From the NCBI GenBank assembly GCA_003552765.1, contig PUOI01000534.1, positions 1 through 7,945 of the forward strand: 7,945 bases of DNA, written 5' to 3'. The notes beneath the pieces are model-generated. The model saw nothing but the letters and a program-made list of their open reading frames with translations. It was not told where the DNA came from and made no database searches. This document shows, one piece after another, positions 1 through 5,951 of this stretch. Position 1 is the first letter of the stretch; the number at the start of each line of letters is the position of its first letter. This stretch comes from Candidatus Hydrogenedentota bacterium. Lineage in GTDB: Bacteria > Hydrogenedentota > Hydrogenedentia > Hydrogenedentales > SLHB01. A program made the translations under genes and the position numbers.

Positions 1-203
1 AGTTCTGCCGCGGAGCGATCCATCCCAGACGCCGCCGGGCCTGTTAGATCATTCCCGGCTGCCGAGCTTTCCGCCTCGGCGTCCGCCGTTTCCCAAACGG
101 ACAGGACCAGCTGCGAGATCGCGGCGCAAACACAGAAAGCCACAAACACACATGCGCCCATCACCGCCACTCGCCACGGCTTTCTCCGCCCTGCGCTCGC
201 CAT
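1..203 (-). CDS. N-terminal part of an unrecognised membrane-anchored or secreted protein (runs off left edge)
   Basis: An ATG at 203-201 opens a frame that continues without a stop to base 1, giving 67 codons plus two bases. The start is supported by a strong Shine-Dalgarno (AAAGGAGA, 218-211) eight bases upstream, and by a near-consensus promoter about 110 bases further up. The protein begins MASAGRRKPWR, a basic stretch. A hydrophobic segment follows at about residues 12-36 (VAVMGACVFVAFCVCAAISQ and onward), then an Ala/Ser/Glu-rich polar stretch. This looks like an N-in signal anchor or an uncleaved signal peptide. I see no clear lipobox and no good signal-peptidase site. The visible part contains no recognisable domain, so no function is given. 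The gene is divergent from the large Tat-exported protein and may share its intergenic control region. The coding call rests on start signals, signal-like composition and the open frame. Confidence 0.62.
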   Translation of the reverse strand, partial: MASAGRRKPWRVAVMGACVFVAFCVCAAISQLVLSVWETADAEAESSAAGNDLTGPAASGMDRSAAE

Positions 204-210
204 AGCTGAA

Positions 211-218
211 TCTCCTTT
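211..218 (-). promoter_or_regulatory. Ribosome binding site of the left-edge membrane protein gene
   Basis: The minus strand reads AAAGGAGA, with eight bases between AAGGAG and the ATG at 203. This near-perfect anti-16S match fixes the start of a gene whose end is not visible. Confidence 0.7.
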
Positions 219-319
219 CCTGATGGGGTGGCCGCGAGCAGCGCCCATCTTCGCCATTTCCCGGATATGCGCCAGTCGTTGCCAAATCTGACGCGAGCCT
301 CCGCAGTTGTTGGTTACTC

Positions 320-348
320 AGTATATTCCGCAATAGATCCTTCGTCAA
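320..348 (-). promoter_or_regulatory. Candidate sigma70-type promoter for the left-edge gene
   Basis: Read on the minus strand, a -35 box TTGACG (348-343) is followed by a 17-base spacer and a -10 box TATACT (325-320). Each box matches the consensus at five of six positions, and the spacing is ideal. Transcription would start near 313, leaving a leader of about 110 bases before the ATG at 203. This is the best promoter match in the window. Its use by a vegetative sigma factor is inferred from sequence alone. Confidence 0.6.
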
Positions 349-373
349 CATATTTGGGTCGCGATTTGCCGTG

Positions 374-419
374 AGCGGCGTATGCCTGCGAATGCCCCGT
401 CGACGGGTAAGGCTCCGCT
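374..419. repeat. Nested inverted repeat around a perfect 12-bp palindrome
   Basis: A perfect palindrome CCCGTCGACGGG (396-407) lies inside a second pair, GCCT (384-387) with AGGC (410-413). Both lie inside a third pair, AGCGG (374-378) with CCGCT (415-419). The arms are in the right order to form one interrupted hairpin or cruciform. No T-run follows on either strand, so it is not a standard intrinsic terminator. It sits upstream of both divergent promoter candidates, where an operator or activator site is plausible. Confidence 0.4.
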
Positions 420-439
420 GAGAAGCGCCCCGCTGCCGC

Positions 440-469
440 AGCATCTCTCTTCGTCGAACTCTCGATGCT
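440..469. repeat. Second dyad between the divergent promoters
   Basis: AGCATC (440-445) pairs with GATGCT (464-469). The space between them is centred on TTCG-T-CGAA (450-458), itself an odd-length palindrome. The symmetry suits a dimeric DNA-binding protein better than an RNA hairpin, because the inner palindrome leaves only a one-base loop. It could be chance in GC-rich intergenic DNA. Confidence 0.3.
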
Positions 470-522
470 CCCACGCCCTCGCCCAATGCACGAAGTTACG
501 GGAAGACACTGACACCACTCCG

Positions 523-552
523 TTGGAAAGGGAGGTGGCCTTGGAGTAAAAT
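523..552 (+). promoter_or_regulatory. Candidate sigma70-type promoter for the propeller protein gene
   Basis: TTGGAA (523-528, four of six consensus matches) and TAAAAT (547-552, five of six) are separated by 18 bases. Transcription would start near 559, about 113 bases before the ATG at 672. The match is only moderate, so another sigma factor or another start remains possible. Confidence 0.4.
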
Positions 553-556
553 GCTT

Positions 557-580
557 ACAGTTCAAGACTGTCTGTTCGAG
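557..580 (+). promoter_or_regulatory. Short dyad plus direct repeat at the predicted transcript start
   Basis: ACAGT (557-561) and ACTGT (567-571) form a perfect five-base dyad around TCAAG. Overlapping this, GTTCAAG (560-566) recurs as GTTCGAG (574-580), 14 bases downstream. The position immediately downstream of the candidate -10 box suits a repressor operator or a 5'-leader hairpin. No specific regulator can be named. Confidence 0.3.
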
Positions 581-654
581 CGAGTGCTTTTTGTGGGGGT
601 ATGAATCCAGGGCCTGCTTAGGCTTTACCAATGACGAGGCCGTGCGCTTCAAAC

Positions 655-664
655 GGAGAGGGGG
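655..664 (+). promoter_or_regulatory. Ribosome binding site that decides the propeller protein start
   Basis: GGAGAGGGGG ends seven bases before the ATG at 672. It favours that ATG over the in-frame TTG at 591, which would put 27 unrelated residues ahead of the Tat signal, and over the ATG at 699, which has no comparable site upstream. Confidence 0.75.
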
Positions 665-671
665 ATACGTC

Positions 672-3600
672 ATGACTGCATCTAGTTCTTCGAATGAGAT
701 GAACCGGCGTCAGTTCATCGTTAACGCGAGCGCGTTGACGGCTTTAGTGATGGCTGGGCCAGGCATCACGCGTTCGGGGCAAGCGGCCCACGCCCTGACT
801 GAACCAGCGGCGTTTCCCCCGGACGAGCGTGAGCTTCGGGGCGGCTTGGCGGTGTGGATCGGGAGCGAGGAACCGGCCCCGCAATGGGCCCAGCGCCTTT
901 TCGAGCTGCACGATCGGCACGGTGTGCTGGTGATGGGACTCCATCCCTCGGCGGAGGCCGTGGCGGAGGCGCGGGAGCACTTGAAACGGCGTGGCGTTTA
1001 CGGGGAAGTCTCGGTCGACCATCTGAACGAGGCCTCTTCGGTGGGCATTCCGCTGATTGACGAATCGGTCAATCTGCTGGTGGTGGAAGAAGGCTCGCCA
1101 TTCTCGGATGAAGAGATCGAGCGCGTTCTGACGCCATTGGGCGTGGCGGCGGTGAACACTGGCGGGGCCTGGGAAAAGATACAGAAGCCGTGGCCAGAGG
1201 ACATCGGCGAGTGGACGCACTATCTGGGAGACGACACGAACAACGCGGTGGCGCGGGACAGCCGTGTTGCGCCGCCGCGGCATTTGCAATGGCAGGCGGG
1301 ACCGCGGTGGAGCCGCCACCACGAGCACATGTCGAGCGTTTCCGCGACGGTGTCGGCCCAGGGCCGGCTATTCACGATATTGGACGAGGGGCCGCGCGAA
1401 TCGCAATTGCTCCCGGCCGCATGGAAGCTGGTGGCGCGGGATGCTTTCAACGGAGCCCTTTTGTGGAAGCGTTCCATCGATCAATGGCAGTGCCATCTGT
1501 GGCCGTTGAAAAGCGGGCCGGCCAGTCTACCCCGGCGTCTGGTGGCGGTGGGGGATAAAGTATACGTCACCCTGGGCCTTGAGGCGCCGGTAACGGCGCT
1601 GGACGCCGCCACCGGGCGCACGTTGTGTGAATACGAGGGGACCGCTGGCGCCGAGGAGATCGTGTACAGCAACGGCGTGCTCCTTGTCCTGGTCAACCGG
1701 ACTTCCCCAATTGATCTCGACGACGTTGACGTCGAGGAGTATCCCCCCGGCGACGACGGCGCCGCTCCCGAGGGCGCCTCGCCCGATGAGCGTGTGACAT
1801 GGTCCGAGCCGATGGACCACCGGTGGGCGGCGGTGCGTTCGCCCCGCTGGGCCCATAGCGAACGCGTCATCATGGCGTTTGACGCGGATTCCGGGGAGGA
1901 ATTGTGGAGCAAGGCGAACGGCGTGCTCCCCCTAACCTTGGCCGCCGATGGCGAGCGCGCCTACCATTGCGATAGCGGGACGCGCACGTTGATCGCCGTA
2001 GGCCTCAGGGACGGCCGCCAGCGTTGGGCTTCCGGCCCCTTGCCGGTATGGGAAGGCGTGCACGGGCAAGGATTGCACGCGTGGTTCGCGCCGACGCTGC
2101 TCGTCTATGATGGGGTGGTCATGTTCGCCGGCGGAGAGAACATGCACCTGGCGTACATGGGCTGGGGTCGCGAAGACCAAGGCGAGGATACGATGCGCGC
2201 CTTTGACGCCGCCACGGGCGAAGAGTTGTGGACGGCCGGGCATCCCTATAGCGGTTACAATTCGCCGCAGGATCTGTTCGCCGCTCGCGGCAAGGTTTGG
2301 GCGGGCGAGACAGCCCGGGGCGATCGCGAGGGCTACTACGCCGCCCATAATCTCCGCACCGGCGACATTGAAGAACAGTATCCGCCTGGTGTGGACACCT
2401 ACTGGTTCCATCAGCGGTGTTACCGCGCGAAAGCCACGGAAAACTACATCCTGCCGTCGCGAACCGGCGTTGAGTTTATAGACATGGAGACGGGCGAGTG
2501 GACCATCCATCACTGGGTTCGCGGAGCCTGTCTTTATGGAGTCATGCCCGCCAACGGCATGCTCTACGCGACGCCACATCCCTGCGCGTGTTATTCCGAA
2601 GCGTTGCTCAAGGGCTTCGTCGCCCTGGCCCCGCCCTCTGCCTCGCGCCAAACGCCCGAAATAGCGGAAGGCCAGCGGTTGGAACGCGGCCCGGCGTACG
2701 AGGCAATATCCGAAGACGAGCAAGGGGAGAATGCGGCGGATTGGCCCACCTACCGGGGGGATGCGGCCCGCAGCGGCGCCTCAACCTCGGCCCCGTCCGT
2801 GAACCAGCGGCCAGCGTGGAGCGTCAAACTCGGCGAGCGTCTGACGCCTCCGATTGTGGCCAACGGCCGGCTGTTCGCCGCCGAGAAGGATCGCCACACG
2901 ATACACGCGATGGACGCCGCCTCGGGGGAGCAGCTTTGGAGCTTCACGGCCGGAGGACGCATCGATTCGCCGCCCACCTATGACAAGGGCCGGCTGTTCT
3001 TTGGTTCGGCCGATGGCTATGTCTATTGCTTGCGCGCCCGTGATGGCGCCCTTGCCTGGCGCTATCTCGCCGCGCCCGCCGATCGGCGCATGGTGGCGCA
3101 TGATCAAGTCGAGTCGTCTTGGCCGGTCCACGGGGCTGTTCTCGTGCAGGACGGCGCGGTCTCGTTGGTGGCCGGACGCTCGATGTTTGTCGATGGAGGC
3201 CTGCGCTTCCTGCGGCTCGATGCGGCGACCGGAGAAGTGTTGAGCGAAGAGATTTTCGATGACCGCGACCCCGAGACCGGCGAAAACCTCCAGGTTAATG
3301 TTCAAGGCTTGAGCATGCCCGTCGCCCTGCCCGACATCCTATCCAGTGACGGCGAGCGCCTGTATATGGGTTCCCAGGTCATGGATTTGGAGGGCGAGCG
3401 GCTGGAGCTGGGCCCAGGCGCTAGCGGCCATCCTCATTTGTTTGCCCCGTATGGCTTCACGGAGGATTCCTGGTTCCACCGTACGTATTGGGTGTACGCC
3501 GACCAGTTCCGCAGCGGCATCGGCAGCTTCCAGACCGGCAACGCGAATCCGGCCGGCCGCATCCTTGCGCACAACACATCCAAGGTGTTTGGCTACGGCC

Positions 3601-4667
3601 GCAAACCCGGATACTGGCAATGGTCGTCCGTGTTGGAGAATCATCTGTTTGGGGAACCCAAGGGCAACGGAGCCGTAGCCGCCATCTATTTTGACAATAG
3701 CCCCAGCCTCAATCCGGCGAACAAACCCTTGTCCATCGCCGCCTGGGTCAAGACCAACGAGCCGGACGGGACAATCCTGGTGCGCGGCGCCAATGTGTAT
3801 GGCTATGCGCTGATTATCACCGGCGGCAAACCCGAGATGCTTCTGCGCATGGATGACACCACTCATAGCGCGGCTTCGGACGAACCCATTGGCGCGGACT
3901 GGACACACGTGGCCGGCGTGCTCCACGAGGACGGCCGCATGACCGTCTACGTGGATGGCCGTCTCACGGGCGAGGCCAGCGATGTGCCTCTGATTGATGG
4001 GGAACCATCGGTCCCCATGAAAATCGGCTACGACGACACCAATCAGTTGCGCGACGAGCCGCTGACGCCGTTCGAGGGGGTGCTGGATGAGGTCATGCTC
4101 TTCCACCGCGCGCTGAACGAGGAAGAGATCGCCGCGTTAGCGGACCCCGAGGCGGCATTGAGTGATGAGATGCGCGAGGAACACGTCCTCCACATGACCT
4201 TCGAGGGCGGAACGTTTCGCGATGGGTCGGGCGCTGGGAACCACGGCAGCGGACCAAGGGAAGCCGGCTTTGAGATCGCGGCGGGACCAGACGGAGGGGA
4301 TGCGGTGCGGTTCAAGCAACCCTCCTCATGGAGTCAAGAGGTCCCCATGCTGGTGCGGGCGATGTGCTTGGCCGAAGACGTGCTGTTTATTGCCGGCCCG
4401 CCCGATCTCGTGGACGAACCAGCTGCCTACGACACCTTCGACGAGCCCGAAACCCAAGCCAAGCTGGCGGAGCAGGAACGCGCGTTCCGCGGCGAAGCGG
4501 GCGCGCTGTTCCACGCCGTGGACGCAGAGACCGGCGAAACACTGGCCGAGTACCCGCTTGACGCGCCGCCCGTCTTCGACAGTCTCATTACCGCCGCCGG
4601 ACATCTGTTCCTAACGACCGTGGATGGCCGGGTGCTTGCCTATGGGCCAGCGGAAGAGCCGGGGTAG
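672..4667 (+). CDS. Tat-exported PQQ-type beta-propeller protein with methyltransferase-like N-terminus and inserted LamG domain
   Basis: The protein has 1331 residues. Residues 1-41 form a Tat signal (M-NRRQFIV at 10-17, hydrophobic core, likely cut after AHA at 39-41), so it is exported folded. Residues about 57-163 resemble a class I methyltransferase Rossmann fold, with strands VWIG (61-64), VLVMGLHP (85-92) and NLLVVEEG (134-141), but the glycine-rich SAM loop is missing. After EWTHYL (180-185) comes a first propeller with repeats such as ALDAATG and AFDAATGEELW. A linker leads to DWPTYRGDAARSG (690-702), which opens a second PQQ/BamB-like propeller. A LamG/concanavalin-like domain (about 1000-1157) interrupts that propeller, which resumes at W1220 and ends in blade-like repeats (HAVDAETGETLAEY, then VDGRVLAYG). 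I recall this arrangement from planctomycete-type proteins of unknown function. No enzyme activity is assigned. Binding of polysaccharide or another surface ligand is inferred only from the LamG and propeller folds. Confidence 0.9.
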   Translation: MTASSSSNEMNRRQFIVNASALTALVMAGPGITRSGQAAHALTEPAAFPPDERELRGGLAVWIGSEEPAPQWAQRLFELHDRHGVLVMGLHPSAEAVAEAREHLKRRGVYGEVSVDHLNEASSVGIPLIDESVNLLVVEEGSPFSDEEIERVLTPLGVAAVNTGGAWEKIQKPWPEDIGEWTHYLGDDTNNAVARDSRVAPPRHLQWQAGPRWSRHHEHMSSVSATVSAQGRLFTILDEGPRESQLLPAAWKLVARDAFNGALLWKRSIDQWQCHLWPLKSGPASLPRRLVAVGDKVYVTLGLEAPVTALDAATGRTLCEYEGTAGAEEIVYSNGVLLVLVNRTSPIDLDDVDVEEYPPGDDGAAPEGASPDERVTWSEPMDHRWAAVRSPRWAHSERVIMAFDADSGEELWSKANGVLPLTLAADGERAYHCDSGTRTLIAVGLRDGRQRWASGPLPVWEGVHGQGLHAWFAPTLLVYDGVVMFAGGENMHLAYMGWGREDQGEDTMRAFDAATGEELWTAGHPYSGYNSPQDLFAARGKVWAGETARGDREGYYAAHNLRTGDIEEQYPPGVDTYWFHQRCYRAKATENYILPSRTGVEFIDMETGEWTIHHWVRGACLYGVMPANGMLYATPHPCACYSEALLKGFVALAPPSASRQTPEIAEGQRLERGPAYEAISEDEQGENAADWPTYRGDAARSGASTSAPSVNQRPAWSVKLGERLTPPIVANGRLFAAEKDRHTIHAMDAASGEQLWSFTAGGRIDSPPTYDKGRLFFGSADGYVYCLRARDGALAWRYLAAPADRRMVAHDQVESSWPVHGAVLVQDGAVSLVAGRSMFVDGGLRFLRLDAATGEVLSEEIFDDRDPETGENLQVNVQGLSMPVALPDILSSDGERLYMGSQVMDLEGERLELGPGASGHPHLFAPYGFTEDSWFHRTYWVYADQFRSGIGSFQTGNANPAGRILAHNTSKVFGYGRKPGYWQWSSVLENHLFGEPKGNGAVAAIYFDNSPSLNPANKPLSIAAWVKTNEPDGTILVRGANVYGYALIITGGKPEMLLRMDDTTHSAASDEPIGADWTHVAGVLHEDGRMTVYVDGRLTGEASDVPLIDGEPSVPMKIGYDDTNQLRDEPLTPFEGVLDEVMLFHRALNEEEIAALADPEAALSDEMREEHVLHMTFEGGTFRDGSGAGNHGSGPREAGFEIAAGPDGGDAVRFKQPSSWSQEVPMLVRAMCLAEDVLFIAGPPDLVDEPAAYDTFDEPETQAKLAEQERAFRGEAGALFHAVDAETGETLAEYPLDAPPVFDSLITAAGHLFLTTVDGRVLAYGPAEEPG

Positions 4668-4746
4668 AAGGGGCAACTCACGGACTCCAGTGAGCGGTGT
4701 CATGCCGCTGTAGGTGATGCCGGACTTGCCTTGGCCATGCGGACTG
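4668..4746. terminator. Convergent gap with two short hairpins, possible weak terminator
   Basis: This 79-bp gap separates two genes that end toward each other. CTCAC (4677-4681) pairs with GTGAG (4690-4694) across an eight-base loop, and AGCGG (4693-4697) pairs with CCGCT (4705-4709) across a seven-base loop. The stems share two bases, so they may compete. No T-run follows on either strand, so factor-independent termination is doubtful. The call rests mainly on location. Confidence 0.25.
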
Positions 4747-5865
4747 CTATCGCCGGACGCTTCGCGGGCAGCCCGTGCCGGTGCTCTCCTTGGGCGCGTG
4801 CTCTTCCCAGACGCCCGGGATGCGGCTCTGACAGCTGGGGCAGTGGGAATCCACCATTCGGTTTTCGGTGACGTGGAACCCGTAGCGCCGGATGAGCAGG
4901 TCTCCGCAGGAAGGGCAGTAGGTGTGCTCGCGGTCGCCGACGCGGCCCGGCAGATTGCCGGGATACACGAAGTTCAGCCCCTCTTCCTTGCCGATGTCAT
5001 GGGCGCGAATCAACTGGCTCACCGGGGTGGCGGGGGGATCGGTCATCTTGTAATCGGGATGAAACGCGGTGATGTGCCACGGGATGTCGGGCGATACGCC
5101 GGCAAGGAACCGCGCCATCCCGCGGTATTCTTCCTCGTTGTCGTTGAACTCCGGCACGATGAGGGTGACCACCTCGACCCAGAAACCGCGCTCCACGGTC
5201 ATCTCGATGGCGCGCAGGACGTTGCTCAACACGCCGCCCAATTTGCGGTATTTCTTGTCGTCAAAGCCCTTGAGGTCGATCTTGTAGAGATCGGTGTAGG
5301 GGCGAATGAAGTCGAGGCATTCCGCCGTCGCGTTGCCGTTGCTGACGAATCCGCACACAATGCCCTGTTCCCGGGCCTTCTTGAACACTTCCACGGCCCA
5401 ATCCGCCGTGATCAGGGGCTCATTGTACGTGCTCACCATAACCGGCGCGCCATGCCGCACGGCCAGTCCCGCCAGTTCCTCCGGCGTGCTCACCTCGGGA
5501 ATCGCCACGGCCTCATCGTCGCGCAACGCCTGGCTAGTCACCCAGTTCTGGCAATACGAACAATGGAAATCGCATCCCAGCATACCGAAAGACAGCGCGT
5601 CACGGCCGGGGAAAGCGTGGTAGAACGGCTTCTTTTCGATGGGATCCACTTGGAGACCGGCGACATAATTGGCCGGTACGCGGAGTTCGCCTCCATCGTT
5701 GAACCGGACTCGGCATATGCCGGCCTTTCCTTCGCGGATGAGACACCGATGCCCGCACGCCACACACCGCACGGCCCCCTCTTCCCCGGCCGTCTGAACC
5801 AGTTCCGGGGCCGACGGCATGGTGTGTTTCTTCAATAGCTCGCGAAGACTCTTCGTATCGTACAT
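4747..5865 (-). CDS. amrS: AmmeMemoRadiSam-system radical SAM enzyme (AmrS, PflA-like)
   Basis: This 372-residue protein has the radical SAM cluster motif C98-DFH-C102-SY-C105, which would hold a [4Fe-4S] cluster that cleaves S-adenosylmethionine. An N-terminal four-cysteine group (C34, C37, C41, C51, in CVACGHRC) precedes it, and two C-terminal CPSC pairs (317-320 and 342-345) follow. NEP (148-150), VSNGNAT (174-180) and KIDLKG (195-200) fit the pyruvate-formate-lyase-activase-like barrel, as does WHITAFHPDYKM (263-274). Together these match the enzyme of the AmmeMemoRadiSam system, normally found with AmrA (AMMECR1-like) and AmrB (Memo-like); neither is in the window. To my knowledge its substrate is not established. 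The family normally ends near the second CPSC pair and IPGVW; here about 19 further residues follow. The ATG at 5865 has an AAGGAGGA site (5883-5876) upstream. It is the last gene of the minus-strand run. Confidence 0.9.
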   Translation of the reverse strand: MYDTKSLRELLKKHTMPSAPELVQTAGEEGAVRCVACGHRCLIREGKAGICRVRFNDGGELRVPANYVAGLQVDPIEKKPFYHAFPGRDALSFGMLGCDFHCSYCQNWVTSQALRDDEAVAIPEVSTPEELAGLAVRHGAPVMVSTYNEPLITADWAVEVFKKAREQGIVCGFVSNGNATAECLDFIRPYTDLYKIDLKGFDDKKYRKLGGVLSNVLRAIEMTVERGFWVEVVTLIVPEFNDNEEEYRGMARFLAGVSPDIPWHITAFHPDYKMTDPPATPVSQLIRAHDIGKEEGLNFVYPGNLPGRVGDREHTYCPSCGDLLIRRYGFHVTENRMVDSHCPSCQSRIPGVWEEHAPKESTGTGCPRSVRR

Positions 5866-5875
5866 GGCCTGGAAA

Positions 5876-5883
5876 TCCTCCTT
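5876..5883 (-). promoter_or_regulatory. Strong ribosome binding site of amrS
   Basis: The minus strand reads AAGGAGGA, close to a full anti-16S match, ending ten bases before the ATG at 5865. It fixes that start and suggests efficient translation. Confidence 0.7.
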
Positions 5884-5918
5884 GGCCGCCGCGCAATATC
5901 CATCACTCTATCATCTTC

Positions 5919-5927
5919 ATTGTAGCA
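5919..5927 (-). promoter_or_regulatory. Candidate extended -10 promoter for amrS
   Basis: The minus strand reads TGCTACAAT in the 86-bp gap after rsgA. This is an extended -10 element (TGN plus TACAAT, five of six matches). The hexamer 17 bases upstream (GGCAAC) is a poor -35, which extended -10 promoters can tolerate. A start near 5912 would leave a leader of about 46 bases containing the strong ribosome binding site. If real, amrS can be expressed independently of rsgA. Confidence 0.4.
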
Positions 5928-5951
5928 TGGGGACGGGGTGCGTTGCCGCGC

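Larger units (their letters stand above)
204..671. other. Divergent intergenic region, 468 bp, without a supported gene
   Basis: No open frame here has both a ribosome binding site and protein-like composition. The region separates two divergently transcribed exported or membrane protein genes. It holds a strong candidate promoter to the left (320-348), a weaker one to the right (523-552), two nested dyads between them (374-419 and 440-469), and a short dyad with a direct repeat just after the right-hand promoter (557-580). Each predicted 5' leader would be about 110 bases long. I recognise no known riboswitch or small RNA. Confidence 0.6.

Noticed and set aside
49..486. A 145-codon minus-strand open frame at the left
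   Set aside because: Its composition is arginine-rich and unlike a protein. It overlaps, in another frame, the better-supported partial gene at 1-203, and lacks comparable start signals.
551..604. A 17-codon leader ORF (MLTVQDCLFERVLFVGV) upstream of the propeller gene, with GGAG four bases before its ATG
   Set aside because: Its ATG overlaps the candidate -10 box, so it would not be on that transcript. It shows no run of regulatory codons and no attenuator structure.
591..671. Upstream extension of the propeller protein from a TTG at 591
   Set aside because: It would add 27 residues ahead of the Tat signal. The ATG at 672 has a strong ribosome binding site (655-664), and Tat signals begin near the N-terminus.
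1932..2723. A 263-codon minus-strand frame, and another at 3339-4106, inside the propeller gene
   Set aside because: Both lie opposite well-supported propeller and LamG sequence and show no known family features.
4714..5838. A 374-codon plus-strand open frame opposite amrS
   Set aside because: It is an antisense shadow of a clear radical SAM gene. Long antisense frames are expected at this GC content, and it has no recognisable motifs.
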